Of a DNA stretch of 64,000 nucleotides, positions 1-8,641 are shown piece after piece (position 1 is the stretch's first letter; each line of letters opens with the position of its first letter). The translations under genes were made by a program, and so were the position numbers. The DNA comes from Bradyrhizobium sp. CB1717 (GTDB lineage: Bacteria; Pseudomonadota; Alphaproteobacteria; Rhizobiales; Xanthobacteraceae). Under the pieces are notes generated by a model, which was not told the origin of the DNA, made no database searches, and was given only the letters and a program-made list of their open reading frames with translations. The stretch lies in NCBI RefSeq assembly GCF_029714325.1, contig NZ_CP121666.1:1922001-1986000 (forward strand), given 5' to 3'.

Positions 1-845
1 TGCAGGTCGATGCGGTGGGCCACCGCATCGGCCTCGATCGAGGGCAAGGCCTGCGGACGGCGCGGCAGCGGCGGCAACTGGTTGGGCAGACGGAAGTCGA
101 GGCCGTCGTTCCACAGCCCCATCAGCCGCGCCAGTCTTTCGCGCGCGCTCGTCGCCGTCTGCCGCGCCGTCGCGAGATCGGCGGTGGTCTCGGCATAAAA
201 CACCTGCTCGCGGGCCTGGTCGAGCTTGTTGAGCGAGCCGGTCTCGCCGAGCTTGACCGCAAGCTGGGCGGTCGATTCCGCCGTCGCCTTCGCGTCGGTC
301 AGCAGCGCCACCATCTCGTTGGCGGCAACAGTGCGGACATAGGCGCGGCGCACGTCGGCAGCGAGCCGCAGCGTCGCCAGCGCCGCGCGCAATTGCGCCT
401 GACGGAAGCGGTCGCGCGCGATCTCGGAGCGGAACGGCAGTGTTGCGAGGGCGAGGATGTCGCCGACAACCTGGCGCTCGATCTCGCTCGCGCCATTGCC
501 CGAAATCCGCGAGATCGAGAACACGGGATTGGGCGGCAGGCTCTGCTCGACCAGCTCGGTTTCGGCCAGCGCCAGCTCGTTGTAAGCGGCTTGCAGCCCC
601 TTGTTGTTGAGCAGAGCGATCTGCACGGCCGGTTCGATGGTCAGCGTGCGCGCCAGCAACCGGCGGACGGTCGCGGTGACGGTCTCGGCACCTTCGGCCG
701 TTCGCACGAAGGCAACGTCCTTGTTGATGGTCTGGCTGGTGAGCTCCGAGACCGTCGTCATGCCGCCGTCCGGCGAGAACGCCACGCAGCCGGAGAGTCC
801 GAACGCAGCGAGCACGAGCAGGCTGCGCGCAAAATGATGTGCCAT
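1..845 (-). CDS. TolC/CusC-type outer-membrane efflux lipoprotein, 3' part beyond the window
   Basis: The gene reads leftward from an ATG at 845 and runs off the window, so only about 281 N-terminal residues are visible. It starts with a short hydrophobic leader and a lipobox (LSGC, Cys20), then the alpha-helical OEP-type region with the typical 'PNPVFSI' stretch and the helix around 'ARQTATSARERLARLMGLWND'-like residues. Family knowledge: outer-membrane channel of RND-type tripartite pumps. It begins 9 bp after a small lipoprotein gene and follows a His/Cys-rich exported protein, which suggests heavy-metal (Cus/Czc-like) efflux. The membrane-fusion and RND genes would lie to the left. The metal is inferred, not shown. 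Confidence 0.85.
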   Translation of the reverse strand, partial: MAHHFARSLLVLAAFGLSGCVAFSPDGGMTTVSELTSQTINKDVAFVRTAEGAETVTATVRRLLARTLTIEPAVQIALLNNKGLQAAYNELALAETELVEQSLPPNPVFSISRISGNGASEIERQVVGDILALATLPFRSEIARDRFRQAQLRAALATLRLAADVRRAYVRTVAANEMVALLTDAKATAESTAQLAVKLGETGSLNKLDQAREQVFYAETTADLATARQTATSARERLARLMGLWNDGLDFRLPNQLPPLPRRPQALPSIEADAVAHRIDL

Positions 846-854
846 GGCGCGTTC

Positions 855-1139
855 CTACCGGTCTTGCTTCGGCTGCGGCGTGACGGCGTCGTTGCGGTCC
901 CGCCACGGCGCCGGTGTCGCCGGCCGCAGGCTGCTGTAGGGCGCGATGGTCGAGCGATAGCCGACGCGTGCTACCTTCGCCGCGGGATCGGCGGGGTCGG
1001 CGCTGGCAACTTGTGTCGTTGCCGGCATGCAGCCGGACAGCGCCAGCGCGGCAAAGGCCGGCAGCAGCCAATTGAATCGAAAGTGTCGTCCACCCACCGC
1101 AGATGCGGCGGCGGACTTCGCCCCGGAAAGCGCAAGCAT
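855..1139 (-). CDS. small predicted lipoprotein of the efflux operon
   Basis: This encodes 94 aa. A basic N-terminus is followed by a hydrophobic stretch and a lipobox ending LSGC at Cys37; the rest is Pro/Ala-rich with no domain I recognise. The ATG at 1139 has AGGGA about 7 nt upstream. The gene lies between the His-rich protein gene and the TolC-type gene on the same strand, with only 9 bp before the latter, so co-transcription is likely. A structural or accessory role in the efflux complex is only a guess. Confidence 0.7.
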   Translation of the reverse strand: MLALSGAKSAAASAVGGRHFRFNWLLPAFAALALSGCMPATTQVASADPADPAAKVARVGYRSTIAPYSSLRPATPAPWRDRNDAVTPQPKQDR

Positions 1140-1212
1140 GATTCATCCCTGATCTGGAAACCACAGGTTCGCGCGCGCAAAAGCGCGCTCGGACCGACGT
1201 CGTTGCGTCAGA

Positions 1213-1653
1213 TCAGGCGATGGGGGGGCGGTAGTGCTGGGGCGGCGCCGCGCTGTGCAGGCTGACCACGATCTCGGGCGCGCAGGTCGACGTCGGCTGG
1301 ACCGGCGTGGCGACGCTGGGCAGATCGGCCGGCAGCGCGCTCACGCACATCATCGCGCAGCACGGACCAACGGTTCCCTTGCCGCCATGATGATGTGGAG
1401 CGGGTGTGTCTTTCGCGGCGGTCTTGTGATGCGCGTGAGTTCCCGCATGTTCGTGCGAGGCATCGCCATGCTGATGGCTCGCCATCTGGTGATGCGCCGG
1501 CACGGGACCGGCGAGGAGTGCGTCGTCAAGGCACGGCGCAGGGCCATTGCCCAAGGCAAGGCTTGCTGCCGGCGCGAGCACGCAGAACAGATAGGCGAGG
1601 GCGATGATCCGCCCCACCCTGATCCGCATCGATCGCGTCAATCGCAACAACAT
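1213..1653 (-). CDS. His- and Cys-rich exported protein, probable metal binding
   Basis: This encodes 146 aa from the ATG at 1653, chosen because GAGGAG lies 11 nt upstream and the first 35 residues form a clear signal peptide (basic, then 'LAYLFCVLAPAASLALG'). Longer in-frame starts have no such support. The mature part has a His-rich block (HHQM, HQHGD, HEHAG, HAHHK, HHH) followed by a CCAMMC motif near residue 110. Such residues are typical ligands for Cu, Ag, Zn or Ni. It is the first gene of the leftward operon that continues with a lipoprotein and a TolC-type channel, so a periplasmic metal sensor or chaperone role is plausible. I cannot assign a named family. Confidence 0.7.
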   Translation of the reverse strand: MLLRLTRSMRIRVGRIIALAYLFCVLAPAASLALGNGPAPCLDDALLAGPVPAHHQMASHQHGDASHEHAGTHAHHKTAAKDTPAPHHHGGKGTVGPCCAMMCVSALPADLPSVATPVQPTSTCAPEIVVSLHSAAPPQHYRPPIA

Positions 1654-1804
1654 TCCGCCAATAGGCTCCTCGCGCGGCAAGGTTGCACACGCTGATTGCA
1701 AACTAATGGCAAATCGCGCGTTCGCCAAGCTCCTTCTTACCGCAGTGCACCGCGCATGCCCAATATATCGCCACGTTGCTTGACCGTGTGGCGATCCGCG
1801 GGCC

Positions 1805-3070
1805 ATGGTCCGGCCCGTGCACGCGCCAAATCATCCCGAACAAAGACCAGACTCATTCAGCCCTGATTCCCGTCAGGCCTGGATGCGACTCGTCACTGCG
1901 CTGGTGATCGGTTCGATCGGCGGCGTCGGCATGTGGGCGATCGTCGTGATGATTCCGGCGGTGCAGGCCGAATTCGCGGCTACGCGCGGCGCGGTGTCGC
2001 TGGCCTTCACCCTCATGATGTTCGGCTTCGGGCTCGGCGGCGTCATCGCCGGCAAGATCACGGACCGGTTCGGCATCGTGCCTGCGATGGCGATCAGCAT
2101 CGCCTTCCTCGGCGTCGCCAACACGCTGGCGGGACTTTCGACGCAGCTCTGGCAGTTCATCGCTGCGTATTTCCTGATCGGGCTCGGAACATCCGCGACC
2201 TTCGCGCCGCTGATGGCGGAGGCCTCGCACTGGTTCGAGCGTTATCGCGGGCTCGCCGTGACCATCGTCGCCAGTGGTAATTATTTCGCCGGGACGATGT
2301 GGCCCCCGATCGTCAACTGGGGCATGCAGTCGATCGGCTGGCGCCACACCCATATCGGCATCGGCCTCGTCTGCGTGAGCCTGATGACGATCCTGGTGCT
2401 GGTCCTGCGCGCGCAGATGGGCGACGACGCGGTCCACGACCACGCCAAGGCACCGCCGCCGCGGGTCGATCTCAGGCTGTCGACCAACACGCTGACGGTG
2501 CTGCTCTCGATCGCCAGCATCTCCTGCTGCGTCGCCATGGCCATGCCGCAGGTCCACATCGTCGCCTATTGCGGCGACCTCGGCTATGGCGTCGCGCGCG
2601 GCGCCGAGATGCTGTCGCTGATGATGGGCTGCGGCATCGTCAGTCGCATCGGCTCGGGCTATCTCGCCGACAAGATCGGCGGCATCCGTACGCTGCTGGT
2701 CGGATCGCTGGCGCAGGGCTTTGCGCTGGTGTTCTATCTGTTCTTCGACAGCCTGACCTCGCTGTATCTGATCTCCGCGATGTTCGGCCTGTTCCAGGGC
2801 GGCATCGTGCCGAGCTACGCCATCATCGTGCGCGAGGCGATGCCGGCCAGCGAAGCGGCAACCCGCGTTGGCATCGTGATCTTTGCTTCCGTGTTCGGCA
2901 TGTCGTTCGGCGGCTGGGTGTCGGGCGTGATCTTCGATGCTACCGGCTCCTACGGCGCGGCCTTCGCCAACGGCGTCGCCTGGAACGCGCTCAATATCGG
3001 CATCGTCGTGCTGCTGCTGATCCGCTCGCGGATGGGCTTGGTGAAGACCGGACCGGGCTTTGCGACTTAG
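1805..3070 (+). CDS. major facilitator superfamily transporter
   Basis: This encodes 421 aa with about 12 hydrophobic segments. The loop after segment 2 carries the MFS signature 'GKITDRFGIVPAM', and the second half has the equivalent 'GYLADKIGGIRTL'. The overall pattern resembles the oxalate/formate antiporter (OxlT)-like and monocarboxylate branches of MFS, but the substrate cannot be read from the sequence. The first 25 residues are polar and cytoplasmic; an alternative start is the Met at 1883. The stop region overlaps by 4 bp that of the convergent DUF4864 gene. It is divergent from the metal-efflux operon. Confidence 0.88.
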   Translation: MVRPVHAPNHPEQRPDSFSPDSRQAWMRLVTALVIGSIGGVGMWAIVVMIPAVQAEFAATRGAVSLAFTLMMFGFGLGGVIAGKITDRFGIVPAMAISIAFLGVANTLAGLSTQLWQFIAAYFLIGLGTSATFAPLMAEASHWFERYRGLAVTIVASGNYFAGTMWPPIVNWGMQSIGWRHTHIGIGLVCVSLMTILVLVLRAQMGDDAVHDHAKAPPPRVDLRLSTNTLTVLLSIASISCCVAMAMPQVHIVAYCGDLGYGVARGAEMLSLMMGCGIVSRIGSGYLADKIGGIRTLLVGSLAQGFALVFYLFFDSLTSLYLISAMFGLFQGGIVPSYAIIVREAMPASEAATRVGIVIFASVFGMSFGGWVSGVIFDATGSYGAAFANGVAWNALNIGIVVLLLIRSRMGLVKTGPGFAT

Positions 3071-3486
3071 ACTGCCTGCCCCGCCTTCAGGAGCGAGCAG
3101 CCGGTGATCTTGTAGCTGCCGTCCGGCTGCTGCTCGAGCGTGTAGAGCGCCTCCCAGGCTTCGCCATTGGCATCAATGATATGGACGCGCTGTGCGATCC
3201 AACTGCCTTCGCTCTTGCTCTCGCCAAATTCGAAACTCTTGTGACGATAGACCGGCGCGTAGCCGTTCTGCACCATGGACATGAAGATGTCGGGGGCGGG
3301 GAAAATCTCCTTGATCGCCGGCGCGGCGTGGGAATAGGCCGCGGCCGCATCGTCGCGGGCAAAGGCCCGCTCCTGGGCTTGAATGACGCCCTGTGCCGCC
3401 GAGACATCGCCAGCGCGTGCTGCGACAGGGCCAAGCGCAATACCAAGGGCAACAGTAAGAGCGACCAGCAAGGCGGCAATGCGCAT
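3067..3486 (-). CDS. DUF4864 domain exported protein
   Basis: This encodes 139 aa with a signal peptide ending near 'GPVAARAG'. The mature region matches the DUF4864 pattern as I recall it: an N-terminal helix 'VIQAQERAFARDDAAAAYSHAAP', then 'IFMSMVQNGYAPVYRHKSFEFG' and a C-terminal 'Y..I.GCSLL' end. The fold is probably NTF2-like. Function is unknown; the protein is expected in the periplasm. It is convergent with the MFS gene, with a 4-bp overlap at the stops. Confidence 0.82.
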   Translation of the reverse strand: MRIAALLVALTVALGIALGPVAARAGDVSAAQGVIQAQERAFARDDAAAAYSHAAPAIKEIFPAPDIFMSMVQNGYAPVYRHKSFEFGESKSEGSWIAQRVHIIDANGEAWEALYTLEQQPDGSYKITGCSLLKAGQAV

Positions 3487-3552
3487 GACAGGCTCCGCGT
3501 TGAAATCCCGGCGGTGCTGATCCTAGCACGCCCAATGGGAAATACGGGCTCG

Positions 3553-4194
3553 CTATCGCTTGCGTTTCACCGCCGGTTTCGCTGACCTCGCCGTGGGGCG
3601 CGGCTTGGCCTTGGCGGCCATCTGCACCCGCAGACCGTCGACGAACACGTCGAGCATCCGCAGCACCGAGGACTGCCAGCCGGGCTGGTCGTGCATGTAG
3701 CACATGCCGAAGAACGCGCGCAGCAAGTCCTCGGGACTGATGTCGGCGCGCATCTCGCCGGCCGCGACGGCACGATGGAGCAGCGAGCCGATCGCCGTGG
3801 TCAGTCGCTCGAAGGAGAAGGCATGCAGCTCGGACCCGCTCTGCACTGCGAGTGCCAGGGCTGCCACCATGCCCTTCTTGGTGGCAACGAATTCGACACC
3901 TGAGCGCAGCCAGCGCCTGAGCGCGTCGATCGGATCCTTCGTAGTCTTCAATTGCTCGGCGAGCTCGCTGAGCTGCTCGACCTCGCGCCGGTACACCGCC
4001 TCGAACAGATCTTCGCGCGTCGGGAAATGCCGGTAGAGCGTGCCGATGCCGACGCCGGCGCGTTTGGCCACGGCTTCCAGGCTCGCCTCAGGGCCGCCAG
4101 CGCTGAACACGGCCTTGGCCGCTTCGAGCACGCGCTCGCGATTGCGTACGGCATCGGCGCGGGGTTTTCGGGTCTGGTCGGTGTGGTCGTCCAT
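3553..4194 (-). CDS. TetR/AcrR family transcriptional regulator
   Basis: This encodes 213 aa from the ATG at 4194. The N-terminal helix-turn-helix is typical (RVLEAAKAVF, then 'VAKRAGVGIGTLYRHFPTREDL', about residues 20-65), followed by a helical ligand domain and a Lys/Arg-rich C-terminus. It is divergent from the paoABC-like operon across a 250-bp gap, so it may control that operon and itself. The intergenic region carries a tandem 11-bp direct repeat close to the regulator start. The ligand is unknown. Confidence 0.88.
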   Translation of the reverse strand: MDDHTDQTRKPRADAVRNRERVLEAAKAVFSAGGPEASLEAVAKRAGVGIGTLYRHFPTREDLFEAVYRREVEQLSELAEQLKTTKDPIDALRRWLRSGVEFVATKKGMVAALALAVQSGSELHAFSFERLTTAIGSLLHRAVAAGEMRADISPEDLLRAFFGMCYMHDQPGWQSSVLRMLDVFVDGLRVQMAAKAKPRPTARSAKPAVKRKR

Positions 4195-4225
4195 GTCAGG
4201 CAATGTAGATCACGAATTGGTTAGA

Positions 4226-4247
4226 TTGAACCCTTGTTGAACCCTTG
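4226..4247. repeat. tandem 11-bp direct repeat upstream of the TetR gene
   Basis: Two adjacent identical copies of TTGAACCCTTG lie 32 bp upstream of the TetR start codon, in the divergent gap before paoA. They could be a binding site, though TetR proteins usually recognise inverted repeats. Confidence 0.6.
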
Positions 4248-4445
4248 GCTGGCTGCATCGCGTTGTATGCGCACGGGCTTTGACGAATTCCAAATATTTT
4301 TCCGCGGCCCTTGTTAAGCGGAGGGTGCCTCCGTATCTTCGCCGAGATGTTGGCCCGGCTCCGCCCGGTCAACTCGAAATCGACGGCGGCCACGGCGGTG
4401 GCGCGCTGCCCGATGAGCCATGTCCATATCTGATCGGAGCCTTGT

Positions 4446-4943
4446 ATGAACCACTCCATCAGCCTCACCGTGAACGGTGCGCGGCGCGACTTCGTCCTCG
4501 ACGATCCGCGCGTCACGCTGCTCGATCTCCTGCGTGAGCGCCTCCATCTGACCGGAACCAAGAAGGGATGCGACCGCGGCCAGTGCGGCGCCTGCACCAT
4601 CCTCGTCGACGGCAAGCGCATCAACTCGTGCCTCGCGCTCGCCATCAGCCATGACGGTGCCGACATCCTCACGATCGAAGGCATCGCGCGGGGCGACCAG
4701 CTTCACCCGGTCCAGGCCGCTTTCATCGCCCACGACGGCTTTCAATGCGGCTTCTGCACCCCCGGCCAGATCATGAGCGCGATCGGCATGATGCAAGAGG
4801 CGCAGGCCGGCAACGATCCCGAACGCATCCGCGAATGCATGAGCGGCAATCTGTGCCGCTGTGGCGCCTATGCCGGCATCGTCGATGCCGTAAGGGAAGC
4901 GCAGGCCGGCATGGACGAAACCAACCAGAGGCGCTCCGCATGA
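4446..4943 (+). CDS. paoA: aldehyde oxidoreductase, [2Fe-2S] subunit (PaoA-like)
   Basis: This encodes 165 aa, the small iron-sulfur subunit of a xanthine-oxidase-family molybdoenzyme. The plant-type [2Fe-2S] cluster is bound by CDRGQCGAC plus a later Cys, and the second cluster by GFCTPGQ and CRCGAY. There is no long Tat leader as in E. coli PaoA, so location is uncertain. The stop overlaps the next start (ATGA). With the two following genes it forms a complete L-M-S trimer, expected to pass electrons from the Mo centre to FAD. Confidence 0.93.
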   Translation: MNHSISLTVNGARRDFVLDDPRVTLLDLLRERLHLTGTKKGCDRGQCGACTILVDGKRINSCLALAISHDGADILTIEGIARGDQLHPVQAAFIAHDGFQCGFCTPGQIMSAIGMMQEAQAGNDPERIRECMSGNLCRCGAYAGIVDAVREAQAGMDETNQRRSA

Positions 4944-5995
4944 AACCGTTCGATTATGTCAGGCCCGCCACGGTCACTGAAGCCGTTGCCGCCGCCGCCC
5001 AGCCGGGCGCGGTCTATCTCGCCGCCGGCACCAATTTGCTCGATCTGATGAAGGGCGGCGTCAGCCGGCCGGATCGCCTCGTCGATGTCACGCATCTCGA
5101 CGGGCTCGATCAGATCGAGACTCTCGCCGATGGATCGCTGCGCATCGGCACCCTCGTCAGCAACGCCGATCTCGCGCACGACGCAAATTTCGCAAGATCC
5201 TATCCGTCCGTCGCCGAAGCGCTGCTCTCCGGCGCGTCCGCGCAACTGCGCAATGCCGCGACCGTCGGCGGCAATCTGCTGCAGCGGACGCGCTGTGCGT
5301 ATTTCTACGACACCGCCAGCCGCTGCAACAAGCGCAAGGCCGGCACCGGCTGCGACGCTCGCGACGGCGAGAACCGCGGTCATGCCGTGCTTGGCTGGAG
5401 CGAGAGCTGCATCGCCACCCATCCGTCCGATTTCTGCGTGCCGCTCGTCGCGCTCGACGCCGTCGTCGAGATCGAAGGCAGGAACGGACGGCGCGAGATC
5501 GCGCTCGACGAGCTGCATCGCCTGCCCGGCAACACGCCCGAGCGTGAGTCGGCGCTCGAGCCCGGCGACCTCATTGTCGCGGTGCGGCTGCCGCCCGCAG
5601 CGCGCGGCTTTGCCGCGCACGCGCGTTACCTCAAGGTCCGCGAGCGTACGTCCTATGCCTTTGCCGTCGTCTCGGCTGCGGCTGCATTGCGGATCGAGAA
5701 CGGCAGGATCGCCGACGCGCGGCTTGCGCTCGGCGGCGTCGCCGCAAAGCCCTGGCGTGCCCGTGCCGCGGAGGACGTTCTGAGGGGTGTCGCACCGACG
5801 GCCGACGCCTTCCAGGAGGCGGCCTGGCGCGCGCTCACCGACGCAAAGGCGTCCGGCGACAACGCCTTCAAGATCGAGCTGGCGCGCCGCATCGTCGTGC
5901 GCGCGCTGCTACTTGCCGCTGCCGGTACGCCCGCGCGTATCCCCGCGCTGCCGGCTTCTCCCTTTGCCTCCATGTCCGGAGCCATCCATGCCTGA
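4940..5995 (+). CDS. paoB: aldehyde oxidoreductase, FAD subunit (PaoB-like)
   Basis: This encodes 351 aa from the ATG at 4940, which overlaps the paoA stop. The FAD-binding signature is 'AAGTNLLDLMKGG' near residue 35, and 'TVGGNLLQRTRCAYF' follows. The Cys set RCAYF, RCNK and GTGC is the insertion that in PaoB and 4-hydroxybenzoyl-CoA reductase carries an extra [4Fe-4S] cluster. The C-terminal CO-dehydrogenase flavoprotein domain ends the protein. It is translationally coupled on both sides. Confidence 0.92.
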   Translation: MKPFDYVRPATVTEAVAAAAQPGAVYLAAGTNLLDLMKGGVSRPDRLVDVTHLDGLDQIETLADGSLRIGTLVSNADLAHDANFARSYPSVAEALLSGASAQLRNAATVGGNLLQRTRCAYFYDTASRCNKRKAGTGCDARDGENRGHAVLGWSESCIATHPSDFCVPLVALDAVVEIEGRNGRREIALDELHRLPGNTPERESALEPGDLIVAVRLPPAARGFAAHARYLKVRERTSYAFAVVSAAAALRIENGRIADARLALGGVAAKPWRARAAEDVLRGVAPTADAFQEAAWRALTDAKASGDNAFKIELARRIVVRALLLAAAGTPARIPALPASPFASMSGAIHA

Positions 5996-8249
5996 GCTCA
6001 ATCTCACCAGCGCGCCCGCTCATTTGCGGCACGGCTCGAACATCGGCCAGCCGCTGACCCGCCGCGACGGCGTCCTCAAGGTCAAGGGACAGGCGACCTA
6101 CGCCGCCGACAATCATCCGCCCGGCATGCTGTTTGCGGTGATGGCGGTCGCGAGCATTTCGCGCGGCCGCGTGGTCTCGCTCGATGTCGCGGCAGCCAAG
6201 CGCCATCCCGGCGTCGTCGACGTCATGACGCCGGACCACAAGCCTGAGCTCGCAATCGATCCTGAAATCAAGACCAATCCGTTCGTGTTTCGGATGGAGG
6301 TGTTGCAAAGCAATGAGGTCCGCTACGCCAACCAGCCGATCGCCGTCGTGATTGCCGAGACGCTGGAGGCGGCGACGGAAGGCGCGCTGCTGCTGGCGCC
6401 GCGCTACGAAACGTTGCCGGCGCTCGTGGGGCTCGATGCCGGCGAAAGCTTCGTGCCGCCGGTCGTCGGTGTCGGCAATCCCACGGAAAGCCACCGCGGC
6501 GATGTCGAGGCTGGCCTCGCCACGGCTGAAAAGCAGATCGACGCGACTTATGAGACGCCGCCGCAATATCACAACGCGATGGAGCCGCATGCGATCGTTG
6601 CCTCCTGGGACGGCGACCGTCTGCAGATCGACATGCCGACACAGGGCCTGATGCTGTCGCTGGCGCGCATCGCCGAATTGTTCGGCATCGCGCACGACAA
6701 GATCCACATCCGCAGTCCGTTCCTCGGCGGCGGGTTCGGCTCCAAGGGATTGATGGCCGGGCCACCAACGCTCGGCATCATGGCGGCAAAGCTCGTCGGC
6801 AGGCCGGTGAAGCTGGTGCTGCGCCGTGAGCAGATGTACGGCCCGGTCGGTCACCGCGCACCGACGCGGCAGCGCTTACGCATCGGCGCCGACGGCGAGG
6901 GACGCCTGACCGCGCTCGATCATCACGCGCGAACGGTGTCGAGCACGTTCGACGATTTCTACGAGCCCGCCGCCGATGCCTCGCACACGCTCTATGCGGC
7001 GCCTGCAATCCGCACCTCGCACGATGCGGTGCGCGTCAACACCGGCACGCCGCTGTTCATGCGCGCCCCGGGGGAGGCGACCGGCTCGATCGCGCTCGAG
7101 AGCGCGATCGACGAGATGGCCTGGGCCTGCGGCATCGATCCGCTCGCCTTCCGCCTGAAGAACTACGCCGAGGTCGAGCCGATGACCGGACGGCCCTTCT
7201 CCTCGAAGGCACTGCGTGCCTGCTACGAGCAGGGCGCGGCGCGGTTCGGCTGGGCAAAGCGTCCGCTTCAGCCGCGGCAAATGCGCGATGACGCCGGTCT
7301 TCTGGTTGGCTGGGGCATGGGCACCGCGACCTTCCCGGCGCTGATGTTCCAGGCCGAAGCGCGCGCGGCGATCCGCCGCGATGGCTCTGGCCTCATGGAG
7401 ATCGGCGCGCATGACATGGGGCAGGGCGCCTGGACGGCCCTCGCCCAGATCGCGGCCGATGCCGTCGGCCTCGATATCGACCGCGTCGAGTTCAAGGCCG
7501 GCACATCCGACCTGCCCGATGCCGGCATTGCCGGCGGCTCGGCGCACACGGCAACCGCGGGTGCGGCGATCCACAGCGCCGGCGCGGCCGTGATTGCAAA
7601 GCTCGCCGATCTCGCCACGAAAGACGAACGCTCGCCGCTGTTCGGCGCCGGCAATGCGGGGGTGATCGCGCGGGACGGCAGGCTGGTCCGTCGTGACGAC
7701 GAGAGCCGCAGCGAGAGCTATGCCGAGATCCTGGCGCGTGCCGGCGTCGCCGAGGTCGAAGCGCGCGGCACCGGTGCGCCGAACCCTGCGGCGATGCAGG
7801 AATATGCGATGCATGCCCATGGCGCGGTGTTCGCGGAGGTGAAGGTCGATCCCGAGCTCGGCCAGGTCCGCGTCACCCGCATGGTCGGCGCCTTCGCCGC
7901 CGGGCGGATCGTCAATCCGCACCTGGTGAAGAGCCAGCTGTTCGGCGGCATGATCTGGGGCATGTCGTTCGCGCTGCACGAGGAAGCCATCACCGACCGC
8001 CGCAGCGGCCGGATCATGAATGCCAATCTCGGCGAGTACCACATCCCCGTGAATGCCGACGTGCCGCCGCTCGACGTCATCACGGTCGAGGAGCACGATC
8101 CGCATGTCAATGCGCTCGGCATCAAGGGCGTCGGCGAGATCGGCATCACCGGCAGTGCCGGTGCGGTCGCCAACGCCGTCTGGCACGCCACCGGCGTACG
8201 CGTCCGCCGCTTCCCGATCCGGATCGAGGAGTTGCTGACGCAGCGTTGA
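5988..8249 (+). CDS. paoC: aldehyde oxidoreductase, molybdenum-cofactor subunit (PaoC-like)
   Basis: This encodes 753 aa from the ATG at 5988, which overlaps the end of paoB by 8 bp; PaoC of E. coli is 732 aa. Seen in order: the N-terminal aldehyde-oxidase hammerhead region, 'GGGFGSKG' of the cofactor site, 'MRAPGEATGSIALE', and the C-terminal 'GVGEIGITGSAGAVANAV' containing the base Glu of the family. Family knowledge: oxidation of aromatic or aliphatic aldehydes using Mo-MCD. A XdhC-type maturation factor is not in the window. The substrate is not predictable. Confidence 0.92.
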   Translation: MPELNLTSAPAHLRHGSNIGQPLTRRDGVLKVKGQATYAADNHPPGMLFAVMAVASISRGRVVSLDVAAAKRHPGVVDVMTPDHKPELAIDPEIKTNPFVFRMEVLQSNEVRYANQPIAVVIAETLEAATEGALLLAPRYETLPALVGLDAGESFVPPVVGVGNPTESHRGDVEAGLATAEKQIDATYETPPQYHNAMEPHAIVASWDGDRLQIDMPTQGLMLSLARIAELFGIAHDKIHIRSPFLGGGFGSKGLMAGPPTLGIMAAKLVGRPVKLVLRREQMYGPVGHRAPTRQRLRIGADGEGRLTALDHHARTVSSTFDDFYEPAADASHTLYAAPAIRTSHDAVRVNTGTPLFMRAPGEATGSIALESAIDEMAWACGIDPLAFRLKNYAEVEPMTGRPFSSKALRACYEQGAARFGWAKRPLQPRQMRDDAGLLVGWGMGTATFPALMFQAEARAAIRRDGSGLMEIGAHDMGQGAWTALAQIAADAVGLDIDRVEFKAGTSDLPDAGIAGGSAHTATAGAAIHSAGAAVIAKLADLATKDERSPLFGAGNAGVIARDGRLVRRDDESRSESYAEILARAGVAEVEARGTGAPNPAAMQEYAMHAHGAVFAEVKVDPELGQVRVTRMVGAFAAGRIVNPHLVKSQLFGGMIWGMSFALHEEAITDRRSGRIMNANLGEYHIPVNADVPPLDVITVEEHDPHVNALGIKGVGEIGITGSAGAVANAVWHATGVRVRRFPIRIEELLTQR

Positions 8250-8291
8250 GACAGAATGCGGGGCGAGATCCTCTCGCTCCGCCGCGTCTCG

Positions 8292-8444
8292 CTAATGCAG
8301 CTTCTTGCGGACCGCCTTGAGCGCCTCGCGCTGCATCTCGATGTAGTCGGCGATGGCCTTGCGCAGCTCCTGCGAGCGGAGCTTGTCGGCATCGCGCTGG
8401 ACTTCGTCGAGTGCGGCTTCTGCGTTGGCGAGCGTGATCTTCAT
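8292..8444 (-). CDS. short hypothetical protein, 50 aa
   Basis: An ATG-to-stop frame of 50 codons encodes a charged, Ala-rich helical peptide starting MKITLANAEAALDEVQRDAD and ending in KAVRKKLH. The composition looks like a real small cytoplasmic protein rather than a shadow frame, and no other gene occupies the strand pair here. The Shine-Dalgarno is weak (AGG about 10 nt upstream). A GC-rich hairpin lies just upstream in its probable leader. Function is unknown. Confidence 0.5.
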   Translation of the reverse strand: MKITLANAEAALDEVQRDADKLRSQELRKAIADYIEMQREALKAVRKKLH

Positions 8445-8465
8445 CTGCGAGACCTGTTACGGAGC

Positions 8466-8504
8466 GGCCCCGGAGTGCCCAAAAAAGCTCAAACGTCCGG
8501 GGCC
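8466..8504 (-). promoter_or_regulatory. 9-bp GC stem-loop in the leader of the 50-aa gene
   Basis: GGCCCCGGA and its exact complement are separated by 21 nt; on the minus strand the loop contains six T. It sits 22 bp upstream of the small gene. A five-codon frame (MAPDV) on the same strand begins inside the left arm. Whether this is a regulatory leader or chance is not decidable here. Confidence 0.4.
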
Positions 8505-8641
8505 ATAACCTCAGCACCTCGGCGCCAGGCTGCTCGGCTACGGTTCGTGATATATAGCGGTGCGGGCCGCGGAAATTGAGATGGCTCAAGCTCCGTAAGA
8601 AACCGGTAGCTCCGTAGGATACCGGATGCGCCGATCCTGCG

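Noticed and set aside
15..1265. Long rightward open frame of 416 codons across the left end
   Set aside because: It is antisense to the TolC-type gene and its two upstream genes, Arg/Gly-rich, with no domain and no ribosome site; a GC-rich mirror frame.
1805..3070. Assignment of the MFS protein as an oxalate transporter feeding the oxalyl-CoA-ligase-like A1 domain
   Set aside because: Similarity to OxlT is only general MFS pattern, and the genes are 25 kb apart.
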